Shown here in pieces: positions 44,313 through 51,374 of a stretch of DNA of 64,000 bases. Each line of letters starts with the position of its first letter. Positions within the stretch are counted from its first letter, which is position 1. The notes beneath the pieces were generated by a model, which did not search any database, was not told where the DNA came from, and saw nothing but the letters and a program-made list of their open reading frames with translations. A program made the position numbers and the translations under genes. Source of the DNA: CAITJF01 sp032654645 (lineage in GTDB: Bacteria; Pseudomonadota; Gammaproteobacteria; Burkholderiales; Gallionellaceae); assembly GCA_032654645.1 (NCBI GenBank), contig JAULAW010000013.1, positions 124,001 to 188,000 on the forward strand, given 5' to 3'.

Positions 44313-44450
44313 GTCATTCCCGCGCAGGCGGGAATCCAGCAAGACAAACACTCCGCATAGCGGACAATACCTTGATGTTGACCCGCTATGCGGGAATTCT
44401 TTATCAAACTGGATTCCCGCCTGCGCGGGAATGACAAATTTTTAGAGGTG
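44313..44450. repeat. PAQAGI-type palindromic element
   Basis: Starts GTCATTCCCGCGCAGGCGGGAATCCAG and ends CTGGATTCCCGCCTGCGCGGGAATGAC followed by AAATTTTTAGAGGT, the right terminal repeat seen at 37.7 kb. The middle has a CCGCATAGCGG...CCGCTATGCGG pair. Most of the 319 bp gap 44172-44490 is this element; the remainder shows no gene. Confidence 0.8.
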
Positions 44451-44490
44451 CCATAAAAATAAAACCGTCTTCCCTGGCCCGGCAAACAAG

Positions 44491-44901
44491 TCAGTCTGGG
44501 CGTATCTCGTTCAGAAGTTCAGGATGGTTGTGCAGCAGCTTCATCAACAACAAGGTTGATTTGTGCGGTTGCGTCTTGCCCCGCTCATATTCGGAAAATG
44601 CGCTGGCCCCGCCGCCAAACAGGTTGCCCGCATCCGACTGGCGCAGCCCCAGCATTTTCCGGATAGCCTTGATCTCCCGCGCGATTTCCTGGTCAACCGT
44701 CGCGGCAAATGCATCTACAGCGGCACTGTAACGCCGCCCCTCGCCGGCATCGAATTCGCATTCTCCACACGCCGGGCAATGCCAGCCAGAAACCGCACGG
44801 ATAACCGTCTTCCGCTCCCGGTAAACAACTTCCATATCGCGCCGCCAGTGTTTGAGAGCGGTGCCGTCATCGCATTGCAGGCAAAATCTTTTTTTGCTCA
44901 T
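44491..44901 (-). CDS. mqsA: MqsA-type antitoxin, toxin absent
   Basis: A 136-residue MqsA-like protein. The N-terminal zinc domain has two CxxC pairs (CLQCDDG and CPACGE), and the C-terminal helix-turn-helix has IRKMLGLRQSDAGNLFGGGASAFSEYERGKTQPHKSTLLLMKLL. It binds DNA as a dimer and neutralises MqsR in other bacteria. Here no mqsR precedes it: the gene 14 bp upstream is hicB. It is thus an orphan MqsA or a borrowed regulator of hicAB. Full length. Confidence 0.87.
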   Translation of the reverse strand: MSKKRFCLQCDDGTALKHWRRDMEVVYRERKTVIRAVSGWHCPACGECEFDAGEGRRYSAAVDAFAATVDQEIAREIKAIRKMLGLRQSDAGNLFGGGASAFSEYERGKTQPHKSTLLLMKLLHNHPELLNEIRPD

Positions 44902-44915
44902 CTCGCTGTGCGCCT

Positions 44916-45332
44916 CTATGCTACCCGCACCTCGATTTGCCGCCCCAACACCTTAGCTGCCGCCTCGATCTGATCCAGCTTGGAAGCGTGGCGCAAATCA
45001 AACAACCGATCCACCTGCGGCAGGTGCCAGCCCAGGCGGCGAGCCAGTTCCGCTTTTTTGATACCTTGTTCGGTCATCGCCTGATAAACGCCCAGCTTTG
45101 CGCATTCCAGCGCAGATGGGCGCACTGTATGCTGGCCGCGTTTAGCCTTTCTGACAGGGGGTAATGGCTTGCGCGTATCCACGTAGAACGACAATGCAGT
45201 TTCCAGCGCGTCCACCGCGTGGAGCAATGCTTCATCTTTATCCGCGCCAAAAGTGATCGCCTCAGGCACATCGGGAAAAGTGACCAACACAGTGCCATCG
45301 TCCGGCGTGAGAATAACGGGGTAATCAAACAT
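44916..45332 (-). CDS. hicB: HicB-family antitoxin with C-terminal HTH
   Basis: A 138-residue HicB. The N-terminal partial RNase H fold is seen as MFDYPVILTPDDGTVLVTFPDVPEAITFGADKDEALLHAVDALETALSFY. A C-terminal helix-turn-helix (KKAELARRLGWHLPQVDRLFDLRHASKLDQIEAAAKVLGRQIEV) provides autoregulation. It follows hicA by 9 bp, and mqsA follows it by 14 bp. Intact. Confidence 0.92.
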   Translation of the reverse strand: MFDYPVILTPDDGTVLVTFPDVPEAITFGADKDEALLHAVDALETALSFYVDTRKPLPPVRKAKRGQHTVRPSALECAKLGVYQAMTEQGIKKAELARRLGWHLPQVDRLFDLRHASKLDQIEAAAKVLGRQIEVRVA

Positions 45333-45341
45333 AATTTCTCC

Positions 45342-45530
45342 TTATTTCAAACCAAGCTGACGTTTAATCGCGGCCTCAAGTCCTTTGCCCAGCTCCGTCG
45401 TGCCGTGCATGGGCAGAGCGGATTGCCTGCCGTTCAAGAAAACCTTCAAGTGCGAACCCTTGCCCGGTTGAAAGGTCGCCCCTTGCTGTTCCAACCATTT
45501 TTTCATTTGCTTCGAGTTCATGCTGTGCAT
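45342..45530 (-). CDS. hicA: HicA-family mRNA interferase toxin
   Basis: About 62 residues with the double-stranded RNA-binding-like HicA fold: NSKQMKKWLEQQGATFQPGKGSHLKVFLNGRQSALPMHGTTELGKGLEAAIKRQLGL. The catalytic His is in KGSHLKV. It is the first gene of hicA-hicB-mqsA. ATG codons at 45530 and 45521 compete; GAAGTG stands upstream of the first. The gene begins 97 bp after the truncated DUF2779 copy. Confidence 0.9.
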   Translation of the reverse strand: MHSMNSKQMKKWLEQQGATFQPGKGSHLKVFLNGRQSALPMHGTTELGKGLEAAIKRQLGLK

Positions 45531-45627
45531 ACTAAACACTTCTGTTGTGTTTATCAAGAATCAAAAGCGATGAAAAAAGGGCATGGCAAACATGCCACCC
45601 CTGATGATGAAACATGCCATACCCGTT

Positions 45628-45771
45628 TCCCTTACCCGCCCTCGGCCAGCATGTTGAGAAAATCACTTTCCGCCATCGCATCGCGGTAGGTGTTGCCCTT
45701 GCCGCAGTAGAACAGCCTGGCCGGGCAATCAACCGCGAGCTTGAAGCGGGATTTGGTCAGGTAGCGGGGGA
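45628..45771 (-). pseudogene. duplicated 5' fragment of the DUF2779 gene
   Basis: This 144 bp segment repeats 44024-44165 nearly base for base (PRYLTKSRFKLAVDCPARLFYCGKGNTYRDAMAESDF), i.e. the first about 46 codons of DUF2779 in the same orientation. It then breaks into a CGGGCATGGC palindrome. Its upstream end overlaps the last codons of the GmrSD-like gene, whose C-terminus reads through it in another frame. Confidence 0.85.
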
Positions 45772-47750
45772 GGGCATTCGTTATCTGTTTTAATCTGTTC
45801 AAGTATTTTCTTAGACGCTTCGTTCCATAATGGTACTTTCCAGCGTTGACCAATGAACTCCAATAGCCTTTCCGTTCGCGAGCAAATCGCATCAGGTGTC
45901 CAGTCGTTCCAATCACTCTCGACTTCCATCTCGCTGAACGAACCGCGCCGGTAACAGTGATCTCCTTCGCGTGCTTTGACCACATACGAATAATTTTGCA
46001 GTTCAGAATTTTTGCTGCGGGACAAGAGCAACAGATTTCCCAACGAGTGTGCAAGAAGGCGTTGCCGATCATCAACCAGGGCTCCAAATCTCTCTGTCCA
46101 GTATTTGTTATCGGCAGTTTGCGGATATATATGCTCTACCGTCTCCGCCAAATCTCCTTGCTTCCATTCTACCCAACTCACCTTGGGGTTATTCCCCGCG
46201 TACCTTGTATTGTGCAGATTCGACTCGTATTCAAAGAGCACGACAGGAAGCTCGTCCCAGGCATAGAACCCCTTCTTATCCCCCCATTGCTGGCGGCCTT
46301 TGACCGAATCGAAGAAGGCATCAATAGAGAATTTGGAATCAGTGTCAACGTTAATTTCTGAAACAAGCTGCTGTAGCATGGATGCGTCTTCATACAATTT
46401 TGCAGCCTTTCCAAAATACAAGTTTCTGCCTGTGTGCGACCTACGTTCTGCAAGTCCGAAGACGATAAATATATGGCGCTCCACCGCCTTGCAAAGTTCG
46501 ACAAAACTTTCAGCGGTAATTCTGTCATTCTGAAAATGAACCATGGCAGCGGTAATGAGCGGCAAAAAGGCGAGACTATCAAGCCGGTTGATTCTGGCAA
46601 CCCAAGAAAGAGCTTCCATTCCGGGGTTCCCGACGATTTTGCCTGCTGCAAGAAGCGCGTCACATTCCTCCGGAGTATTGATTAACACCCATGATGGCGC
46701 AATCGCCCCAAGATCCCTTACGAATGCATGAATGGATGACCAACCGGCCTGCATTATCCGACTCGGGTGAAACTCTTCGCTAAACAGATGCTGGTCTCGC
46801 GACTCGCCGGGTTTGTTGAAACGAAGAAGCCATACCAGGTTCAGGAACTGATCGTCATCCAGCACGTTACTCGCACACCAGCCAAGCATTTCGTAAACCA
46901 CTTTCCAGTGAGAGTTAATGTGGTTGCGATAGGTTAACAATGCCTGTTTGCGATTTTCTTCAGCCTCATTTTTTCCAGCAAGAAGGCCTGCCAGATACAA
47001 AAATCTGCTTTTGAGTTTTTCCAGGTCGGATAACGGCTTGCCTCGATTATTCATGGCCTCGAATGTCAGGCAAACATCGAAATCGTTGCTGACCTCGAAT
47101 AAGTTGAAACGAATACGATTTGCTACCAGTTGATACCATTCGCTCAGTTTTTGCTGGTCGAAGCTTGAGAATTTCCTGTGAAAGAAATTTTTGGCATTGG
47201 CCAATTCCCTTGCATACGCAGAGGTGACTGCGCCAGCCGCTGCAATGCCGGAGTCGTCCAGAATTGACCTGCGCAGGAAATCATCCATATCAGGGTTGTT
47301 TGCATAGCCGAAGAGGTAACCAAAGTTGCCCGGCGCAAGTAAATTGGGCTGCCGTATGTAGGTTTCTTCCACCCCGCTGCGTCGAGTGGTTGTAGTCAGC
47401 ACATCGTTATCCCCAGATAGTTCTGCATGGCGGAGCAGTAACTCATGAATGAATATAACGAGTGTTGTAAGCCGCTGTTGCCCGTCTACAACGAGGCACA
47501 GCTCGCGGCCTTCCAGCAGCCAATGTTCTGGTGGTTGAAGGTATTTCACAGCTTCGGGTTTCTTGATCGGCTCGAGCGAGATAAGGCCGGTGTAGTGCGG
47601 CGGCCCGTTTGGTGTGCTGCTCATTATTTCCAGGTCATCCCAGAATGCTTGGCGATGCTTGTCTTCCCACGCATACCCCCTTTGGTAATCCGGAATACGG
47701 AAAATTCGCCCACTGAAGATTTCTGCAATACTTTTGATGTCGTTTGCCAT
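45729..47750 (-). CDS. DUF262/DUF1524 (GmrSD-like) nuclease
   Basis: 673 residues. The N-terminal DUF262 (ParB/Srx-like NTPase) has IPDYQRGYAWE (19-29) and VDGQQRLTTL (88-97), followed by the family's MNNRGKPLSDLEKLKSRF (233-250). The C-terminal DUF1524 HNH-type nuclease has VEHIYPQ (538-544) and GNLLLLSRSKNSEL (571-584). This is the fused GmrSD layout of type IV restriction enzymes attacking modified phage DNA. The last about 15 residues (PPPLPDQIPLQARG) are encoded by the DUF2779 fragment, so the natural C-terminus was lost or extended. The start MANDIKS at 47750 is chosen over one 15 bases earlier. Confidence 0.86.
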   Translation of the reverse strand: MANDIKSIAEIFSGRIFRIPDYQRGYAWEDKHRQAFWDDLEIMSSTPNGPPHYTGLISLEPIKKPEAVKYLQPPEHWLLEGRELCLVVDGQQRLTTLVIFIHELLLRHAELSGDNDVLTTTTRRSGVEETYIRQPNLLAPGNFGYLFGYANNPDMDDFLRRSILDDSGIAAAGAVTSAYARELANAKNFFHRKFSSFDQQKLSEWYQLVANRIRFNLFEVSNDFDVCLTFEAMNNRGKPLSDLEKLKSRFLYLAGLLAGKNEAEENRKQALLTYRNHINSHWKVVYEMLGWCASNVLDDDQFLNLVWLLRFNKPGESRDQHLFSEEFHPSRIMQAGWSSIHAFVRDLGAIAPSWVLINTPEECDALLAAGKIVGNPGMEALSWVARINRLDSLAFLPLITAAMVHFQNDRITAESFVELCKAVERHIFIVFGLAERRSHTGRNLYFGKAAKLYEDASMLQQLVSEINVDTDSKFSIDAFFDSVKGRQQWGDKKGFYAWDELPVVLFEYESNLHNTRYAGNNPKVSWVEWKQGDLAETVEHIYPQTADNKYWTERFGALVDDRQRLLAHSLGNLLLLSRSKNSELQNYSYVVKAREGDHCYRRGSFSEMEVESDWNDWTPDAICSRTERLLEFIGQRWKVPLWNEASKKILEQIKTDNECPPPLPDQIPLQARG

Positions 47751-47775
47751 GCGTTTTCCTCTCAATCGTTATACC

Positions 47776-47825
47776 AATGAAATCGCTCTTGGCCATCACG
47801 TCACGGTATGTGTTATCGCTATCAC
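47776..47825 (-). repeat. third, degraded DUF2779 5' fragment
   Basis: Read on the minus strand this gives NTYRDVMAKSDFI, close to NTYRDAMGESDFL of DUF2779 (residues 29-41). It lies just in front of the GmrSD-like gene. The match is short and diverged. Confidence 0.5.
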
Positions 47826-47854
47826 TGTTGCTTTGCAACCATGCTTGAGTGAGG

Positions 47855-48094
47855 TTAAGGATTTTGCGGCAACTCATATGCTGAAGCGTCTAATTCCGGT
47901 GCTACATGGACAAATATTTTTTCATCAAGGACTGGAAAGTCAATACCAGAATCGATGACACCTTCAAGATAACCTCGCTTCCACTTGATGCGATTTTCCG
48001 TAACCAGAATCCTCCAAAGCTCGGTGCCTACTTTGATGCCTTTTGGGCAAAAATGGTGTGATGCAATTGCTTGGTCGAGAACATTTAGTAGCAC
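47855..48094 (-). CDS. small hypothetical protein
   Basis: 79 residues, unrecognised. The start appears to be GTG at 48094 with AAGGAG about seven bases upstream, which supports a real gene. The protein has no membrane segment and mixes hydrophobic and charged residues normally (KVGTELWRILVTENRIKWKRGYLEGVIDSG). It is upstream of the GmrSD-like gene on the same strand, with the DUF2779 scrap between them, and might be the remains of a larger partner. No function is proposed. Confidence 0.5.
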   Translation of the reverse strand: MLLNVLDQAIASHHFCPKGIKVGTELWRILVTENRIKWKRGYLEGVIDSGIDFPVLDEKIFVHVAPELDASAYELPQNP

Positions 48095-48115
48095 AACTAT
48101 CTCCTTCGCTAAATG

Positions 48116-48137
48116 AAATTAAAGGGGCTTGCTCGAA
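48116..48137. repeat. ATTAAAGGGGC direct repeat, copy 1
   Basis: AAATTAAAGGGGCTTGCTCGAA. Related copies stand at 49322-49346 and 50083-50106 in the same orientation, one on each side of the methyltransferase and RHH/PIN modules. Confidence 0.65.
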
Positions 48138-48189
48138 GCGCGGGGCAGGTCTTGCATTAACACACCAACCGCACCCTACGAAAACCTAA

Positions 48190-48237
48190 CGGGCATGGCA
48201 AGTTTGCCACCCCTGACAATGAAACTCGCCATGCCCG
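48190..48237. repeat. CGGGCATGGC palindrome
   Basis: CGGGCATGGCAAGTTTGCCACCCCTGACAATGAAACTCGCCATGCCCG is an inverted repeat. Relatives stand at about 45580-45617 and at 42707-42770, where it is translated within DUF2779. It is followed by a CCCCGCAAGCGGG unit. No gene is seen in 48095-48388. Confidence 0.75.
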
Positions 48238-48388
48238 TTTCCCCCTATCCAACTTTCCCCCGCAAGCGGGAGAAAGGGCAATCGAATCGCTGTGCGAGTT
48301 TCACGTTAAATGTGCTAGAGTCGGATTAAATTCACAGCGCCAATATTAAAGCTCAGCGACGCGGCTTGCCAGTGTCCACTTAAGCGCC

Positions 48389-49063
48389 TCATTCGCCTCT
48401 CTGTGCATTTGCGAAGAAAAACATCCCGCCAGGGGCTTGGCTTTCGTGGAACTGCACATGGTAGCCCAGTCCCTCCAAAGTTGTCTGAATCCATTCCTGA
48501 TCCGCATACCCCCACGTGAATGGAGCATCCTCCCACTGTTGATAGGAGGTGGTGAATTCGGCTGAGATATATCCGTACCCAAACGGATTCCCGCTCTCGA
48601 TGATGATTCGCCCGTTCGGGCGTAGCGAGCCGACCAAAGCACCGATTTTCTGAATGGCTTCTCGCTCAGTCCCCAGGACGCCGAGCCCATGGCCCATCAG
48701 CAAGATCAAATCAAACTCGCGATCGGGAATCTCGTCCCATTTGGCAAAAAATGCCGACGGTGCCGCAACAGTGCGCGCGCAGTGATCCCGCATGAGATCG
48801 CAAGTTTCGATACCGACGAGGTGAGCGGCCCCGTGGTGCTGTCGGATGTGGCTCAGATGCCGACCCACCCCACACCCAAAGTCCAGAACTCTACCGTCCG
48901 CCGGAAGAGCGACATCCTCCAACAATTGCCGTTCTTCCTGTCGGCATGTGAGAAAGTCACCGCAATTCATCTCCATAGAGTTACCGCCGCGCATTTTCAT
49001 CCGAAAATTCTGTGGTTGACCGTTTATTGAATCGAGCATTGCGCGTCCGAATGCGGTAGGCAT
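48389..49063 (-). CDS. class I SAM-dependent methyltransferase
   Basis: A 224-residue methyltransferase with motif I VLDFGCGVGRHLSHI (about 59-73), motif II HLVGIETC and the post-motif region DLILLMGHGLGVLG. These are features of the Methyltransf_11/25 group of small-molecule methylases. The target cannot be inferred. It stands alone in the island between two ATTAAAGGGGC repeats, leftward like its neighbours. There is no sign of a DNA-methylase NPPY/F motif. It could be a cargo gene of the island. Confidence 0.82.
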   Translation of the reverse strand: MPTAFGRAMLDSINGQPQNFRMKMRGGNSMEMNCGDFLTCRQEERQLLEDVALPADGRVLDFGCGVGRHLSHIRQHHGAAHLVGIETCDLMRDHCARTVAAPSAFFAKWDEIPDREFDLILLMGHGLGVLGTEREAIQKIGALVGSLRPNGRIIIESGNPFGYGYISAEFTTSYQQWEDAPFTWGYADQEWIQTTLEGLGYHVQFHESQAPGGMFFFANAQRGE

Positions 49064-49166
49064 GGCTGGTTCCTCTCATGGTAATGGTAATCGTAATTCA
49101 CTGGTGTCCGGTTAAATTGAGTATCGACAGCGTGAAGCCTAACATTGGTGCGGGCCACAGAGCGAA

Positions 49167-49265
49167 CGTTCCAACGGTCTCCGTGGGAACGCATCAGTGG
49201 ACGCTCCGCGCCCCGTACCGCAGAGCGGCACGGCCAGCGTTCCCACGCAGAGCATGGGAACGATG
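49167..49265. repeat. CGTTCCCACGC palindromic repeat
   Basis: GAACGTTCCAACGGTCTCCGTGGGAACGCATC and GCGTTCCCACGCAGAGCATGGGAACGATG form complementary arms around a CGCTCCGCGCC...GCAGAGCGG core. It fills most of the 281 bp gap behind the methyltransferase gene start. Confidence 0.7.
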
Positions 49266-49321
49266 TAACGATGTAATGTCGCCATAATTACTGACTGCTG
49301 TGTAAGGGCACTTCTCATAGG

Positions 49322-49346
49322 GAATTAAAGGGGCCGTGCTCGAATT
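49322..49346. repeat. ATTAAAGGGGCC direct repeat, copy 2
   Basis: GAATTAAAGGGGCCGTGCTCGAATT, overlapping the stop of the RHH antitoxin. It matches 50083-50106 across 22 of about 24 bases. Confidence 0.7.
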
Positions 49347-49563
49347 ATTTTGGGCTGTTATCCAGCTTGTCGAGCAACACCAGCGCTTTTTTTGGATTGC
49401 CGCGCAGGGCGAGGGCGCGAAAGCGGATTTCTGCATCGTGCGCCGATAAAACCGAGGTGGTCAGTTCCTCGACCAGTTTGTTGATGCTGAGATGCCGCGA
49501 CTTGGCGAGTTGCTTCAGGCGCAGGTGTTTGTCATCGGGGAGTCTGATGGTCATGACGGACAT
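49345..49563 (-). CDS. ribbon-helix-helix antitoxin
   Basis: A 72-residue protein whose N-terminus is a ribbon-helix-helix (MSVMTIRLPDDKHLRLKQLAKSRHLSINKLVEELT), followed by an acidic/neutral tail that would contact the toxin. It overlaps the 3' end of the PIN gene by 13 bp, so it is co-translated with it. The toxin-first order is less common but known. The start at 49563 is chosen because the RHH begins there. Confidence 0.85.
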   Translation of the reverse strand: MSVMTIRLPDDKHLRLKQLAKSRHLSINKLVEELTTSVLSAHDAEIRFRALALRGNPKKALVLLDKLDNSPK

Positions 49564-49991
49564 TTGAATACCTCCAGGCATTGTTTCGGTGTCAAAATTT
49601 TTGTGTCGGGAAAAAGCAGTTCCGCGTTTTTCAAATCGCGGGTGTTGCGCGATACGATTGCATGTGCGCCGCCCGCTACCGCTAATTCAATCAGGTGGTT
49701 GTCGCCTTCATCTTGCATGTTGGGCCGCCATGCAAAATAAATTTCTATCCATTTTGCCTGCTTGAGCAACGCTGAAAAAACCATCTCGCGTTCTTTGTGG
49801 CCAAGCTGGCAATCAGCGAATAATTTGTCGCGCGACAGCAAGGTCTCGTATTCGGTAAATAACGCCACGCCAAACAAGGGCCGGTAATGTCCCTGCAAGC
49901 ATCTGCGAATGACTTCGCGCGCTATGCTGCTATCGTTGCGCGAGAGCAATGCCGCGACAAAAACATCGGTATCAATAACGAGTTGAATCAC
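49551..49991 (-). CDS. PIN-domain toxin
   Basis: A 146-residue PIN nuclease (COG1569-like). The acidic active-site residues are in LVIDTDVFVAALL (first D), FTEYETLLS (E), DEGDNHLIELA (D) and SRNTRDL (late polar/acidic). Such toxins cleave RNA or tRNA. The GTG at 49991 places the beta-1 strand at the N-terminus as in the family. With the RHH antitoxin it forms a complete module, bracketed by ATTAAAGGGGCC direct repeats. Confidence 0.87.
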   Translation of the reverse strand: MIQLVIDTDVFVAALLSRNDSSIAREVIRRCLQGHYRPLFGVALFTEYETLLSRDKLFADCQLGHKEREMVFSALLKQAKWIEIYFAWRPNMQDEGDNHLIELAVAGGAHAIVSRNTRDLKNAELLFPDTKILTPKQCLEVFKCPS

Positions 49992-50082
49992 GGGACTAAA
50001 AGTAGCATATATGCTATCAAACCGCAACGGCCCCCACGATATGTTCGCCCGCCTTGCGCTCCATTGCTGCGCGTGATTAAAG

Positions 50083-50106
50083 GATTAAAGGGGCCATGCT
50101 CGAATT
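50083..50106. repeat. ATTAAAGGGGCC direct repeat, copy 3
   Basis: GATTAAAGGGGCCATGCTCGAATT lies upstream of the PIN gene; with copy 2 it brackets the toxin-antitoxin pair. Confidence 0.7.
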
Positions 50107-50140
50107 GTTTTTCTAAGGAAGCGCAGATTTATTCGGTTTT

Positions 50141-50210
50141 GTCGTTCCCGCGAAGGCGGGAACCCAGTCAAATAAAGGCACTGGATCCCCGCCTACGCGG
50201 GGATGACGAA
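50141..50210. repeat. PAQAGI-type palindromic element
   Basis: GTCGTTCCCGCGAAGGCGGGAACCCAG...CTGGATCCCCGCCTACGCGGGGATGAC, a 70 bp member of the family. It is in the 351 bp gap 50028-50378, which otherwise holds only repeats. Confidence 0.8.
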
Positions 50211-50244
50211 TTAATCCGTGTTTCCCTAGCTCAATACAGCCCGC

Positions 50245-50353
50245 GTAGGGCGCAATCATTATTACGCCGAATGAGATGGAATTTGCAGGGATGGCTTTTG
50301 CTTGCCCAACCCGCGAACATCCGGCGCAATGCCCTTTGGTTATTGTGCCCTAC
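50245..50353. repeat. GTAGGGCGCAAT palindromic repeat, copy 2
   Basis: Same design as 40047-40163 (ends GTAGGGCGCAAT...TTATTGTGCCCTAC). It lies at the 3' end of the XRE antitoxin gene, whose C-terminus looks altered nearby. Confidence 0.8.
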
Positions 50354-50378
50354 GCAGGCTGGTGACCAAGAAAACGTT

Positions 50379-50819
50379 TTATCTCTTGCACCAGTTCAGA
50401 ATACGTCTCCGGGTCTTCGAGTATCCAGCGCCACTGTGGCTCTGTTGCGGGCCAGCCTCCACCATCCGCTCGGCCACAGCAGTCAAGGCCAACACTTGCC
50501 CATCGTCGGACTCCGGCGATATCAGCAAGAATTGCGGACGCAATGGTATTTGAAAGAATAAGCCACATCGTTCCGCCGCTGCACTCGCCAGCGTAGTCAG
50601 CGTGAGGCTGGTGTCGTTCTCATCCAACAGGCGGTTCAGCGCGGCGCGGCTGGTGTGCATCTTTTTTGCCATCGTGGTTTTGTTCAGGTTTTGCGCTTTC
50701 ATTTCCTGTTCGATCTGCCATGCGATGACGCGCTTGACGGCGACTGCGGTCGCTTCGTCCAGTATGGCGTTCTCGGACATGAATTCGTCAAAGTTGCTGC
50801 CGATGTTTTTCTTGCTCAT
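50379..50819 (-). CDS. XRE-family antitoxin with altered C-terminus
   Basis: 146 residues. The first about 85 (SNFDEFMSENAILDEATAVAVKRVIAWQIEQEMKAQNLNKTTMAKKMHTSRAALNRLLDENDTSLTLTTLASAAAE) are a typical HTH antitoxin paired with Gp49/HigB-like toxins. Beyond residue 90 the sequence is unlike the family and probably results from a frame change or repeat insertion. The ATG overlaps the stop of the toxin remnant (ATGA), the normal coupling for such a pair. The DNA-binding half may still work. Confidence 0.75.
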   Translation of the reverse strand: MSKKNIGSNFDEFMSENAILDEATAVAVKRVIAWQIEQEMKAQNLNKTTMAKKMHTSRAALNRLLDENDTSLTLTTLASAAAERCGLFFQIPLRPQFLLISPESDDGQVLALTAVAERMVEAGPQQSHSGAGYSKTRRRILNWCKR

Positions 50820-50968
50820 GTTCGTCTCCTGAGTTGTTTCAGCCGTTCTTTTGCCAGATCAAGTTCCGGCTTCGGCGTCTTTTGTTGTTTTTTTATGAAT
50901 CCGTGCAGCAGCACCATGAAGTTGCCTTCCAGCGAGAAGAGTATCCGCGCGATGCGCGTACCCGATAA
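50816..50968 (-). pseudogene. truncated RelE/Gp49-type toxin
   Basis: Only the last about 50 codons remain: GTRIARILFSLEGN, MVLLHGFIKK and QKTPKPELDLAKERLKQL, the hallmark end of phage-derived Gp49-like (HigB/RelE superfamily) toxins. The 5' half is missing; a TAG separates it from an unrelated small reading frame upstream in the same frame. The stop overlaps the antitoxin start as ATGA. It is inactive, leaving the antitoxin orphaned. Confidence 0.78.
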
Positions 50969-51181
50969 CTATCGCGCATCTATCCGGCTCATGAGTTCGG
51001 CTTTCAGTTCGGTCATGAAATCGGCGTGCACTGTCCTGGGTGCGTTCGGGTCATTGGACGTATCAATCCCACGCTGAACCTGCGCCTTGTCGTGCAGCCG
51101 CAAATCATGTTCTTCAAGTTCCAAAACCGCACGTGTCAGGTCTTCGCCTTTGGGGACTTGGTTCAAAACTGAAGTATTCAT
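50969..51181 (-). CDS. small hypothetical protein
   Basis: 70 residues, acidic, unrecognised (MNTSVLNQVPKGEDLTRAVLELEEHDLRLHDKAQVQRGIDTS...). It may be an antitoxin-like or regulatory peptide, judging by size and neighbours, but no domain is clear. It ends at a TAG directly fused, in the same frame, to the toxin remnant, so it may itself be the product of a rearrangement. The gene starts about 180 bp from IS110 copy 2. Confidence 0.45.
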   Translation of the reverse strand: MNTSVLNQVPKGEDLTRAVLELEEHDLRLHDKAQVQRGIDTSNDPNAPRTVHADFMTELKAELMSRIDAR

Positions 51182-51374
51182 GATTTACGCCTTGTGAACT
51201 AACGTCTTTATTGTAGCCGCTACCGCCTGTTAGCCAAAACAAACCAAACAGGCTGTTGAAATTCGCCAGGATACACAACTCTTGATCCTAAATCCCTCAG
51301 TTGAGAACATGCAATTTACAGGGGAAGCAATATGGGCGCAGCTTCTCCCTCTCCCCAACCCCTACCCATGAACC

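Noticed and set aside
48116..50106. Integron cassette array with attC sites
   Set aside because: Direct repeats and single-module cargo suggested it, but RYYYAAC and GTTRRRY boxes in attC order were not found, and no integrase is present.
50379..50568. Alternative minus-strand frame 50350-50568 as a real gene
   Set aside because: It overlaps the altered C-terminus of the XRE antitoxin, has no binding site and no family resemblance; at most it shows where the antitoxin frame was disturbed.
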